A stretch of DNA of 64,000 bases from Lepeophtheirus salmonis (lineage: Eukaryota; Arthropoda; Copepoda; Siphonostomatoida; Caligidae). The notes under the pieces were generated by a model that made no database searches, was not told where the DNA came from, and saw nothing but the letters and a program-made list of their open reading frames with translations. Below are positions 11,786 to 22,925 of this stretch, one piece after another. Within the stretch, counting starts at the first letter, position 1; each line of letters opens with the position of its first letter. The stretch is taken from the NCBI RefSeq assembly GCF_016086655.4, contig NC_052135.2, positions 50,641,671 through 50,705,670 on the forward strand, written 5' to 3'. A program made the translations under genes and the position numbers.

Positions 11786-12660
11786 AAAACAACTGAAGAT
11801 ACCTTGTTCAACAAGATTGAATTAACTGTATGATCCTTATTTGGATCTTAACACTCATAAAGACTTCTTCGGATGATTTTTTTCAGGCTGTACACCTCTC
11901 TTCTGTCAAAGAAGAAGATATACAGTTCATTGAAGAGTTGCTGATCGTCATGTCCCCAGTGGGGGGCTGGACTTGATATTCTTTAGTGTAAGGAAATTAC
12001 CACGTTAGGACAGCTGCTTCTAACTCTATTTGAGACAAAAGACCTAAGAACTTTTGATGTCTCAATTGAGAACGTATTCTTGTCTTGTGGAGGCACAAAT
12101 GCTAGAACTCTAAAAAGGATTTGGAGATTTTTTTTTTCTTCAGTTGAACATGTATAATACAATCGTATTTAAATCAATCTTAGTATCTTTTACCAGAGCT
12201 GAATATAAAACTACGATGCTTGGTGTAGGCAAATAAGAAAAAAGAAGTGAATCTGCTTGCTCTGAGCACAACTGAAGTCATGCACCAAATCGTACCTCCA
12301 GATATTCAGTATAGTCCATCACCTCCACAGTCTTGCAGAATATATAAATACATCTGTGAATTCTTTAAGTGAGACCAAATTGAAATTGATTCTTTTGACT
12401 CAAATTTAGCTCACCTTGAAGTTCTTAAATAAAAAACCTCCTGTCGACCAAGACTTCATCATTAGATGTATTTCCTACCGTTGAAGAAATGTTTAGGATT
12501 CTATCCTCGGCTCGTGTAAAACAAGTAATTAGAATTTCTGGGGGGATTCAAAACGGCAAAAGGAACCGTTTGAATACCTCATTTTTGTATATTTATGTAA
12601 GGAGTAATATATTTTTTCTCCTTTTTCAAAAATACATGCCTTTGCGCTGGGAGTAGTCTA
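11786..12660 (+). pseudogene. hAT-superfamily transposase, decayed C-terminal half
   Basis: Read across frames, the order is that of a hAT transposase. KIPCSTRLN then LYDPYLDL (about 11,795-11,860) resembles the VP..TRWNSLYD motif. VKEEDIQFIEELLIVMSPVG (11,905-11,960) is the E-E-L helix region. EITTLGQLLLTLFETKDLRTF follows near 11,993-12,055. The C-terminal dimerisation region at 12,440-12,575 includes DVFPTVEEMFR, SSARVKQV and SGGIQNGKRNRLN, matching the family pattern P.v..mf..y...SSA.vEr.FS.gG.i...kR..l. One G-run indel near 11,960, a TAG near 11,984 and later shifts break the frame. The N-terminal BED finger and first catalytic region are not seen. It is non-functional. Confidence 0.8.
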
Positions 12661-14050
12661 TGTAATATGTAATTCGTACGTTTATTTAAAAATATATATG
12701 CGCTTACATTTATGTTTGTTAGTAAAAACAGGTGTACAACATATTTGACCTATGTTAGTATGAAGCTTCTTTAGCTATGTATCAACTGTACCTCATTCCC
12801 GCTGTGATCAGTCTTTTAAAATGAACAATGATACAGATATGTATTTTACTTTGATCTATTTTCATGAATGGACTCTTGTATAATTCAAAACAGCTGACTC
12901 TACATAGTATGAACTCAAAAAGTTATTAAATAAGATTTTTATAACAATTTACATCAATCAAGGACTTTATTCAATTTATATTTGATATCCGTGCGCAGGC
13001 ACTGTACCGAAAACCTTATTACATATAATTTTCCCATACATAGAATATATCATTAAACTTCAATCAAATATTTATATCCACTTTGACTTTTTATCATGTT
13101 ATTATCAATATATTCGAGTGAAGAAGTATATATTTGTGTATTGCGCGGTAGATCATTAGCTTGCTACTTTAAATGCACCCTAATTTACACACACGAACAA
13201 TTGCAAACCCACCAACTGAATTGTTTAAATAAAAGAATTGATTCACGAAAAGAACTTAATCATCGAAAGAACTGAATCCTCTACAGATTATTCGTATTTC
13301 GTGTATTCAGATAGCAGTTCACATAAGTCTACTCTAATTATTTTTGAAAAAAATCTTCCACACCCCCTTCCCTGAGCATCATAAATCCCATATAATATCC
13401 AAAAATACATCCTGGGCAACCGGTTGTGCAGGTTTTCTTAACTAAAAATCGTTTATTAACTAAAGTGAACGCTTATTTTAATATTTGATTAACTAGAGAA
13501 CAAGTTAAAGCTGTTATATTATTATTTATGCAATATGTAAGTTTTTTTATATAACGAATGTTGAACTGAGCCTAATTAAAGTTAGCTTTTATTCCTTAAT
13601 ACCAATTTGGATTAATTGCAATTTGATACAAATGAATACCGCAGTGCAGTAATCAATGATGCCCATATTTTTAAATGTATATTTTCTATATATTAAATAA
13701 ATTTATATCTAATACTTTACAATTTAATCCTTAAGAATTGGCTATATTGATTAAATACAGGTTTTTAAATATCAGTTTGAATCATTCTTTTTTCTGGATA
13801 TTGAGAGTTGAATAAAAAATGAAGTGGAATTAATAAATGATTCTGAATAATGCCCCAATTTTTGTTTTTTATAAAATTGTTTATATTGAGCGATTTACTT
13901 ACAAAAATTTATAAAGATTCTTATGTATTATAAAATAGAGAAGGGTTTCGGGCAGCCTATCCATGTATGCTATTCACCTACACAAATACTTATTTGATTC
14001 GATTTGGAGATCAGTACAGGGTTGTGATCGTTTATGTATCCGAAATAGCT
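12661..14050. other. AT-rich intergenic DNA
   Basis: No gene, RNA or confident repeat was seen. Confidence 0.5.
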
Positions 14051-14440
14051 ATTTGTGCAACAATTTTCTTTTCCTCAAAATGAAAAATTAATACTATAAA
14101 TAGATATTTCTGAGCTATCTTAATCATTAATGTAACCACCCTTAGCAGCAATTATGGCTTACAGGTAGTGGCGGAAGGCCTGGCATCCACTGCAGATGAA
14201 GTCTTCTGTCATTGGCTATTAGTGTTGGCTGACAGTGACTTTGATGGCCTCAGTGCTCGAACAACGGCCACTGCAGGTGTTCTCTTCGACAGGTACCCAA
14301 AAGTGGGATCCTCCTCTATATTCTTCTCCGAACTTAGCAAGAGCTTCGTATCCCTCTTTAAATTATTCCCTACACTTTTCGACATCCTGAAGAGGTCTTC
14401 TCTATTTTTTTCATCTTGGCCAACTTTAAAACCAGGCTCC
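14051..14440 (-). pseudogene. Chimeric mariner remnant (family-M C-terminus joined to another lineage)
   Basis: The left part (about 14,080-14,275) is the reverse complement of the family-M transposase C-terminus and 3' UTR: TTAATCATTAATGTAACC, then the codons for the RLEAII-type end. From about 14,280 the minus strand changes to a stretch reading LKRDTKLLLSSEKNIEEDPT. This resembles the linker of the maT-like element at 21.1 kb (LKRDSEFL, KKKIKEDTT). Two unrelated mariner pieces therefore adjoin near 14,280. The 91-codon plus-strand frame over this interval is an antisense shadow. Confidence 0.55.
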
Positions 14441-15597
14441 TAGAACACTGAACAATGTTTGTAACCTTCATCATATCAAATCAGTATCTACGAGATCTGA
14501 AATGCCCTGTCTTTTTGCTTGTTGCTTAATATGACAAATAACTTGATGTTTTATTGAAACATCTGTCATTTTCTGAATAATTATTCAATCTTTTTCTTAC
14601 TTTTTTCTCTTTTTTTCATCATACGTCAAATTTGATTTTTTTTTTTTTTTAACCACCAAACTATACATTTTGCACATAATATTATGAATGTAAACTCAAC
14701 ATGATTTAGTATTTTCAATTTCCGAACATTTTGCGACATAATTTTTGAAATATTCGGATGTTTATTTTTTTGTCGACATTATTCTACTTAACTTTCGAAA
14801 ATTATTAAAAACTTTTTGTGTTTGTATTCCCATTTGTAATTACAATAAATGCTATTTTCTACTTTTTTTCTAAATTTTACTAAAAAATACTTTGTAATTT
14901 TATTCGTAAATTTAGATTTTGCAAATTTATGACAAAAATAAAAGATGTACTTCTTATATAGACAGATTTTTTCCCTACCTACCTATATGTTTTTTTGTTA
15001 TTTGTAGTTTATAATACATTTTTTCAAATTCATTTTATATAATATATAGACTTGCCTGCACAGAAACATTAAGAAAAAATAACATTTACCATTGTAAATG
15101 TGAATTCCCCCTCCCTCCAAGGCACAAACAACGCCGAGTAACCCTTTGCTAGTTATATATTCAAATTTGCTTTTTTTGTATAAAAATATAAAAGTTATCT
15201 TGAATGCAAGTTGCAATGTCTGTACAGGTTGCCATTCATTCGGCTTAAAATGTATTATTTAATTAAAATATTTGCCTTTCTAATCAACAGATAATAATAA
15301 ATAGCTTCATTTCATTTTTTGTTATCAACTTGTACAATTTTCTAATATTAGTTGTAACTTGTACAAAACATGTACACACATATGTATATATTATATGATT
15401 AAGAAATGAGCTTGGTGACGCCAGGGGTCCTTTAAGAATGGTCTTTGTGCAGGGAAAGAAAAATATTAAACTGAAAACGAGACTGGTAAATAAATACTTA
15501 TGGTACTATATAAATAATAAATCCGTACATAATAATTAACATTTGGCAACAAGAAAAATACAGAAGGTTGCTACATATATTTCTGGCCTCAAAGAAA
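14441..15597. other. AT-rich intergenic DNA
   Basis: Poly-T tracts and AT-rich sequence only. Short open frames at 14,998-15,216 are not supported. Confidence 0.5.
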
Positions 15598-15995
15598 CTA
15601 TACGTTGAAAGTTCCAACTGTTGTATCCAGTTGATAGTTTGGTAATTTACAAGCCTCAATTTTATAATAACTTTTTTTGTATACGTAATTTGAGTATTTT
15701 ATAATGATTTGAAATATTACTAATGAAATAGTATTATTCTGATCATTTGTCAGATTACATGGGATCCAACTTGAACAAATCTTCTTTACAGCCAATTTTT
15801 CATACAATATCCTATTGATAGTGGTCATACTTATGCCCAAAAGATGCCTCGATCTTCCGGTAAGTCCCATGACGATCTTGTTTTATTAGCTCATACACAG
15901 CGTCGATGTATTCTGGCACAAGAGCCGATTTTGGGCGAGGTTTCTTGCAATATCGCCTTGTTAAACCTGATGGTTAGCTTGAGCTTTTATAAAGG
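15598..15995 (-). pseudogene. Mariner transposase fragment (HTH-linker region)
   Basis: The minus strand reads PKIGSCARIHRRCV, then in an adjoining frame LLGISMTTINRILYEKLAVK and KICSSWIPCNLTNDQ at 15,735-15,860. The phrase GIS.tTI..IL.EKL.VkKICs.WIP..LT..Q is the second-helix and linker signature of classical DD34D mariner transposases. The catalytic domain is absent and the frame runs into AT-rich sequence. It is a clear but short fossil. Confidence 0.75.
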
Positions 15996-16092
15996 TTCTA
16001 CAAATTTTGAACTTATGCTTGTCGGTGATTTTGAGAATTTAATTCAATTTACTACATAAAAATATAAGAAAATTGTTTACAAATAATAAAAA

Positions 16093-16254
16093 TTAATTTT
16101 GAATCGGTATCTCCATACAGGAAGGAGCTGGCGGTGTCTCTGGGGTAACCAATATCTGAGTCTTTTTAAAGTCGCCAGTTACATAAGAAGCAAACTCGTC
16201 AACCGAAAAAAGCAGAGTCATAGATACTGCATAGGAAAAAAGATTCTTGCTCAT
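16093..16254 (-). CDS. Candidate 53-residue small ORF, hydrophobic N-terminus
   Basis: An uninterrupted minus-strand frame runs from ATG at 16,254 to TAA at 16,093. It starts MSKNLFSYAVSMTLLFSV and ends in a Pro-rich tail with one Cys (TPETPPAPSCMEIPIQN). Composition is noticeably less AT-rich than its surroundings and codons look ordinary, unlike chance frames here. The sequence TATATCTCTAG lies directly upstream, so it could be the start of a terminal exon with a splice acceptor and not a free-standing ORF. I recognise no family. The N-terminal stretch could be a signal or anchor, but its charged VDEF segment weakens that. It could also be a fragment of an unrecognised repeat. Confidence 0.3.
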   Translation of the reverse strand: MSKNLFSYAVSMTLLFSVDEFASYVTGDFKKTQILVTPETPPAPSCMEIPIQN

Positions 16255-16499
16255 CTAGAGATATAACTTTAACCGTCTATTCTTATAATCTTTAAAATTA
16301 TTCTTCACCTTTAAATTTTTTTGATGTTACATCATAAGAGGTAGAAACAGAAAAAGTTGTACCAAATTTTATAAATGATCCATTTGAACGATTTTGTCGC
16401 TCTTCTAAAACAATGAGAGCACTTCTGCTCAAAAATTTTGAGCATAGATCACTATTGATCGTAATATAAGGAATTAATTATATAGATGCACAATTGCCT

Positions 16500-16765
16500 T
16501 GATAACCTACGCCAAAAGTATTGAAAAGTGATTGCACGAAAGTGTGCAAGAGTCAATTCCATTAGAAAAAATATGTAAAGTTACTATAAAACAATTTATA
16601 TTGTTGATACTTGTAAATACCAACCTATTAACTGAATACAACTGGGGTAGTAAGTGTTCAGCTATTTTGGATTTCCTTTCTACTTTTTTCTTCGTTAATC
16701 GTTCAGCCATTATTTTTGCACCGTTCCGCGTTCCGTTCCACGTTTCGATTATAAGGTAGTACTAT
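16500..16765 (-). repeat. Possible hAT-like element end (GGAACGGAACG-rich)
   Basis: On the minus strand, CGTGGAACGGAACGCGGAAC (about 16,725-16,745) is followed by a short frame starting MAERLTKKKVERKSKIAEHL at 16,710. A related GAACGGAAC-containing segment lies at 17,340-17,410 next to CAGGCATGTGAGCGGAA, a plausible hAT-type terminus. Both are weakly supported. Confidence 0.3.
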
Positions 16766-18165
16766 ACGTATACATGTGTACAATAGAAAATCGTGACTTC
16801 CAATTTGATAGTGTCAGGGGGGCTCAATTTGAGAACTAGGTTTCAAGATTTTTTAACTCAATAATTTGGTGAATATTAGTAATCAAATGAGCTATAAAAT
16901 TGGAGCCAAGGAGTAACAAGACGTCCTCAAGAGGGTGGTCTTTCTCTGGATAAATTCAAATTATCCATTGGGAAACTTTGTGTTCCGGCCGGAGTATACT
17001 GTAGAATTTATTATTTTTAGCGTCCCATTTGCTTACAGTCACGACCAAATGATGAGCCTCTGCTCCATGAGTCAGAATTATTGAACTGGTCAAGTTCATA
17101 TAGTCGAGTTATGGTGGAGTACAATAAATTTTTTATGTTCTATAGGAGCCTTTAAAAAGTGCCCACTCAGCACCCCCGCTCCAGTAATACTACCACAAAA
17201 TAGGTCTCCCAAACGTTCGTCTTTGCTTTATCAGCCCTTTTTTTGAAAACTAAAAAAATATATAACTTTCATATCTTGATTTTTTAGAAAGTGCAATAGT
17301 AACACCAAGCCAAAATATGATTTTTAGCGTTCAACGTTAAAATAATAAAAATATATCTGTTCCGTTCATTAAACACACGTTCAATTTTGTATTCCGCTCA
17401 CATGCCTGCATTTACTTATATCATACCTTGGTACTTGGGATCTGGGTCCAAGACCCGTCTTTTTTTTTTTTTTAATGTTCCTTAAATTGGTCCGATGGAG
17501 TTGCATTGATCAAGTATAAGTGAACATTATAGTATTACATTTACTCCATCTGACCTAGGAATTTTTTGGTGAAATCCATATACAGAATGTATATGGATTT
17601 CTCTAGGAATCTAAAAACCTATCCGGAGCGCGTTATTCATGAGCTACGGCGATTCCATAAGACCCGTAGTCACAATGAATGATGTTAAAATATTAAAAAC
17701 TCGAGTCTAAGTAGCTAGAAAATATGTTATGTGGCCCGTCAAAACAAAAGGAAGATAGTATGATTTTTCTGAAAATTGAATGCAGATGATTATGGTACTT
17801 GTATTTATACTATGCGATAATTTGGGTGAGAAAAACATTGCCTATGTATGTATGTATTTATCAGTATTCCTTTAATTATTCAAAAACTTTTGGTATAAAT
17901 GTTATAATGACATTTAATTAATTATATCTCAGAGTCACCTTTGATATTTGAAAAGGTCTTTGTTATATTAAAACTCCAACAACTATTCATATTCTTCTTT
18001 TTTACTATTTTTTAAACCCACATAGTTTACAATACAAATAAATTACCCCCGTGGAACTATGTACCAAGTATTTTGTTACAAGTATGTAATATCCAATATT
18101 TAATCAGGGCCTCCACAGGATTATCTGTATATCTGGATTATTATTTTTTATGGAAGAGGGGGGTG
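16766..18165. other. Intergenic DNA with a possible hAT-type terminus at 17,391-17,411
   Basis: The minus strand from 17,411 reads CAGGCATGTGAGCGGAATAC. About 180 bp further in, at about 17,212-17,232, it encodes KTNVWETYF, reminiscent of the start of a BED zinc finger. No partner terminal repeat or target duplication was located. The remainder has no supported gene. Confidence 0.3.
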
Positions 18166-18665
18166 GAATCTCTTGCAAATAAATTTCAAAAATGAATAGC
18201 TATTAAAAAAAATAATAATTAGAAAAAAATTTCACAAATCCAAAGCTATTTACAAAAATTTAACTTTTCGGAAAGAATCTCAAAAATTAAATTTTTTGGA
18301 AAAAAAATTCAAAAATCCAAAGCTATTCGCAAAAATTTAACTTTTCGGAAAAAAATCTCAAAACTTAAATTTTTTGGAAAAAAATTCAAAAATCCAACGC
18401 TATTCGCAAAAATTAATTTTTTTACTTCAAATATTATATTTTTTCGAGAAAAAAGTTCAAAAACTAAAGTTTTTCGAAAAAAATTTCAAAAATCCATAGT
18501 TATTAACAAAAAAAAAAATTGTTAAAAAAAGTATTAAATATTAATTTTTTTGCTTTGCTGCATAATTTGCGAAAATGACGGAAAAAATTATAGTAAGAAG
18601 TAAACATTTCTTATTTTTTTTGGAGGAGGGGGGGGGGAGGTCCTGTCGACCCCTCTTGGTAATAT
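18166..18665 (+). repeat. Family R repeat, copy 2, with internal 77-bp tandem units
   Basis: Units starting CCAAAGCTATT at 18,240 and 18,317 and CCAACGCTATT at 18,394 are spaced exactly 77 bp. Each continues CGCAAAAATTTAACTTTTCG, then TTAAATTTTTTGGAAAAAA. A G-rich end (GGAGGAGGGGGGGGGGAGG) closes the repeat near 18,615-18,640. It is flanked upstream by a short purine-rich patch (GAAGAGGGGGGTGG) at about 18,154. Confidence 0.7.
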
Positions 18666-19519
18666 ACTAGTATCAATGTACTATGCAATAATTAATTATA
18701 ACGTGCATATGGCTAAGAAAAGTGTATGAGCTTAAATAGCATATACATGACTTGACCTTTTCAGTATCTAATATTGATATTTATATTAATATTTAAAAAA
18801 ATACAAAGAATACAAATATATTCATGTTTTTTTCCATTAGTAGAAGATCCCAACTGATTTTAGATGAAAAGATGTTAAAAGACACCGAGGGTTGATTAAT
18901 TGCTTCGTTTTAAAAACAAGAAATACCTATATACCTATTAGTTTTTTAAAAGGTATTTTTTGTCTTTGTGCCAAGGGTTTTTGTTTAACATTTCAACAAA
19001 GATTGTTATAAGAGATATTTGCTTGGAAAAATCTTTTGCAAAAACTCTTTAATATTGATTTCAAATTTGCATTAATTTACAGCCGAAGATTGTGCTATTT
19101 TTATAAAATAACAAATAATTCTTATTATTGGTACTCAAAAATATACAGGATCTCATGGGCATAACTGATTGTTTGGTGTCTAATTGATACATATGTAAAT
19201 TTCGTGGGGTTTGATAAATTTACATTAAGAGTAATTCTTCATGAATATTTCCTTCTGGCTTGGATATAGGTATTGATTGGTATTAAAAACTTCATAAACT
19301 TAAAAGTAGAATTTTTTTTTAATATTTACATTTCAGAAACAATTAAATTATAAAAGTATTACGCAACCTCTACCACAAATTAATCAAAATTTGAAATCGA
19401 TATTTAAGAGTTTGTGCAAAATATTTTACGCAGAAGGCTTCACCCCCCTGCGGATATGCCTGAATAAACACATTTTTAGGGCCTTATACATTCAAAAAAA
19501 TTGTAACGTTAGGAGTTGG
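18666..19519. other. AT-rich intergenic DNA
   Basis: No gene is supported. A short CCCCCCTGCGGATATGCC at about 19,443 resembles the C-rich end of family R. Confidence 0.4.
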
Positions 19520-19750
19520 GTGGAGCGGTTTACTCTGAAACCATAAAATGTATTTTACAACAAATATTTCTTTCTTGTACGTTTGTTTAACAATATTGTT
19601 TATAACAGAAATTAAGTCAACTCCAAATTTTTTTTAGTCAAGTTTGAGTCATCAGTATCCGTCCTGGATTAATTAAAAAAGACATAATTCCAGAATCAAA
19701 CACTAGTTTATACATATTTCTGTTCCTAAGGCAAGCACATAAAACTCAGT
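19520..19750 (+). repeat. Dispersed repeat shared with the cuticle-gene units
   Basis: GTTTACTCTGAA, then AATATTGTTTATAACAGAA, CAGTATCCGTCCTGG and TTTATACATATTTC align with the reverse complement of 48,925-49,115 and 54,460-54,650. It is an interspersed repeat of unknown class, present once here and once in B units 1 and 2. Confidence 0.6.
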
Positions 19751-19894
19751 TAGGAACAGGAGACAGTTCAAGACCATTTGATTCAATGCAGCCGAATCAG
19801 TAAAATAATAGTAAATAACCTATTTTCAATGTCGCAAGAATTTTTTATATCAGTAACGTAGTTGAAATTAGATCAGAGTGAGAGGATTATTTTT

Positions 19895-20182
19895 TAGAAA
19901 CAATCCAAAAATTAAAGTTCTTTCAAAAAAAAGTCAAAGATTCAATTTTTTGAAAAAAATCCAAAAATCCACAGCTATTCACAAAAAATTTCAAAAATTC
20001 ATGATTCACAAAAAATTAAATTGTTTGGCAAAAAATTGGAAAAAATAAATTTCTTGGAAAGAAAATTGGAAAAATTTAATTTAATTTTAAATATTATAAT
20101 TTCTAGCAAAAAGCAAACAAAAATTCCTTAATTTTGGGAGGGGGCTACAGCCCTCCCCTGCGGACGCCTCTGCCAATATTTT
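19895..20182 (+). repeat. Family R repeat, copy 3
   Basis: A-rich internal motif (CAAAAATCCACAGCTATTCA) followed by TCCTTAATTTTGGGAGGGGG, CTACAGCCCTCCCCTGCGGA and CGCCTCTG. The same terminal sequence occurs in reverse complement at 27,480-27,545, so the C/G-rich segment is a conserved end of the repeat. GGGAGGGGGCTACAGCCCTC can fold back on itself. Confidence 0.7.
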
Positions 20183-20406
20183 TTATTTTTATTTCAAAAT
20201 GATTTAACTCCTCAAGATTATTGTATTTATGGTAAAAAACTGGAAAAATTGGCGGATATATTTTATTTTGGCAGACATTGTCTGTGTTGTGTGTAGCTGA
20301 TACAGGGCTTGGAAGCAAAACGTGGAATGAATGACTGATTTTAGAAAAATGTCAATAATTTTATTTTTTGAAACAAAACTTTGAGACACGACCTTTGTGA
20401 ACATGT

Positions 20407-21389
20407 TCATTTAATATGGCCCCCTTAGTAGCAATCACAGCCTCCACACGGCCACAGAAACCCTTGCAGGATTTGATGATGAACTTCTAGGACAAGGTGT
20501 TCCACTCCTTCAGAATGGTAGCCTTCAGGGAGTCCACGTTCGGGTGAGATGTCCTGTTAGCAAAGTGGCCCACACAGCAAAGTCCGACGGGTTCAAATCT
20601 GACAAAGATGATGGCCACATGTCCTTGGGCCAAAAATAAGCCATGCTGTCGGTGCAGAACTTCTGGGATTTGGCCGATGTGTGTGAGGGTGCACCATGTT
20701 TGGTCCACACATTGTTGTCCTCTGGATAGGTGGCCTCGAGCCATGGTAGTATGTTGAACCTCAGCACCTTGTAGTAGGCCTGCTGGCCTATTTTCTCCCC
20801 AACCTTAAAAAGGAGGGGAGGCATCTTCTTGCAGTTGGACCCCACGACCCCAAGGCCCATTGTTTGGGACGGATGTTTTGTACGGAACACCCCCTTGACC
20901 TCCTATGATGATTTTCCAAGCCAACAGTCGTTCTGACGACTGTATACCTGGTTCACGGTGAAAATCTTCTCGTCAGAGAAATTTTTTACGGTGGGTCAAT
21001 TTGCCTTGATCCACACACGAACTTTCTTACACCTCTACATTCTCCTTTCCTTCAGAGTATCCGTCAACAGGTGGGGTGGGATCCATGTGTAAGAGGACTA
21101 CCTCAAGTTCTCCTCCAGAGCCCTCCTCATTGTCCCCTTGTCCAAGTCTAACTCGTTAGAGAGGTGATTCGTGGATTTTGTGGTGTCCTCCTTGATCTTC
21201 TTCTTCAGGTCACCCAGAAACTCAGAATCCCTTTTCAAGTTGTGTCCCCCACTTCCTTCTTTCCTTGAGAGGTATTTTTCACCCTTTTTCATATATGGAG
21301 CACTTCACAATGTCCATAATCTCTGCCACCTCAATTTTGGCATGCAGTAGGTCTGTGATCCTCTGCCTTTTTGCTTCTTGCTCACCCAT
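20407..21389 (-). pseudogene. maT-like Tc1/mariner transposase, nearly full length
   Basis: A minus-strand ATG at 21,389 begins MGEQEAKRQRITDLL, followed by an HTH (KIEVAEIMDIVKCS). Next come a linker with KEGSGGHNLKRD, a second helical region (LDLDKGTMRRALEENL) and HLLTDTLKERR-like sequence. The first catalytic Asp is in FSDEKIFTVNQ near 20,970. The second site reads KHGAPSHTS where QDGAPSHTS is expected, so His replaces Asp. The third is DLNPSDF, 37 residues between the two sites. The C-terminus (NRTSHPNVDSLKATILKEW, then KSCKGF.GRVEAVIA) needs a frameshift near 20,560 and a one-base repair to reach the TGA. Stops and frameshifts number only a few, so this is the best-preserved transposase of its lineage here, but catalytically dead. 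Confidence 0.88.
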
Positions 21390-22925
21390 GATGAAAGATT
21401 TGATAAAGGTTTATTATTGTTTACTTATGCAGATACGACAGCAGATTCGGAATATGAATGAAAAATCATAAACCATCTCTATTTTAATAACATAATTACC
21501 ATTTATTAACAGTCCACGTTTTGCTTCCGAACCCTATACACATCTGCTAGTTGTATATATTTTTAAATTACTTTAAGGAAATTATACAACCAAATGTTTT
21601 GACCACAACAAACATGTATTTAATTCATAAAGTTCAAGTACAAAAATTAAATATCAAATATGATCAAAATCAGTTTGTATTTACAACAACAATAAACATG
21701 ATATTATTATTGTGAGGATCATGGAATCAAGGACATTATATGTGGGTAGAAACATATCCTACTACATATATTAAATAATAATAAGTAAGAATAAGTGAAG
21801 GAATTTAATCATAAATTTTAGTATTTAAAAACTAAAATGGATTACTCTCGCACACAATGCAATATTCAAATTGTTATTTTTCAATCCTTCCTTCAAAGAG
21901 ATTATTTCTTTTTCCTATAATAATAAACATTATGATAGTTAGTCAGAAATATATGGTACTTTTTAGAAGTCATCAATTATAATATAACTAGCGGTAGTAC
22001 CCGGCATTATCCAGAGTTATTAGGCGTACCCAAAAATACCAATTTTGCTTTAATAATATAGAAAAAAATTATTTGTTTATATGGTTGAACTAAACAATTG
22101 TGATATGTCATTCATTTTATAAAGTAATCTCTGTATATTAGACTATACAGGATCTGTGCAAAGAAAAATCTAAGTTTAGCGGTTGTTGCATGAACCCTGT
22201 CTTCTTTTTTGTTCATTCTTTAATCTATCGTCGTGCTGGCGATCTATCCTCTGAAGTAAGCATTATCGCATATCTTTGATGCAATTTTTTTTTAAATGTA
22301 TGATACAATTAATATACATAAATTTGAGATAAAATAGTTATTATATTGTACTTTTTTCCCCACGTAATAAATGTATGACCCCATACGGGCCAACAAAGTT
22401 GCATTAGTATACGTATTAGGGTATATTGTAATTTTCATTTTTCGAATCTCAAAAACTGGTAGTGTTTTTTACTGGGGTTTTTAGTGTGTTTTTTACTTAA
22501 ATTTCAAAAATGTAATCTTCAAAAAGATGATGTAACCCTTAGCTACATCAATTTCACTTTTAAAATTAGAGAAAATGCAGTTTTTCCAGTAATGGCTTTC
22601 TGTATGTAATTTATAGATGTTCATAACAAGGGAATCTATAGTTATTGTTCTGGAAGTGAAGAGTTGAAAAATGAAATTGTTTAAATCATAACTTAACGAT
22701 TAGCTAAGTAAGTTTATGATTTGATACTTGTTGTAGAAATAAAAGGCATAATAAAGACCAATTGGTAGTTTATGTTAACTTTTGAATATTTCATACATAA
22801 CTCAAACCTAATTCAACATAATGTACACATACTTTATATTAGTTAAACACATAATAATGGAGTTATGAATTAATTTAATATAACTTTAACGTAAATCATT
22901 TACAAAAATAAGATTAGAAGAACAC
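21390..22925. other. AT-rich intergenic DNA
   Basis: Apart from the dispersed repeat at 21,985-22,065, no supported feature. Confidence 0.5.
21985..22065 (+). repeat. Dispersed repeat 'GCGGTAGTACCCGG', copy 2
   Basis: ACTAGCGGTAGTACCCGGCA then GAGTTATTAGGCG and TTTAATAATATAGA align with 7,120-7,195 and the reverse complement of 28,925-29,005. Confidence 0.55.

Noticed and set aside
18166..20182. Repeated A-rich units considered as a CRISPR array
   Set aside because: Eukaryotic context, no regular repeat/spacer alternation, and the units are contiguous 77-bp tandem copies.
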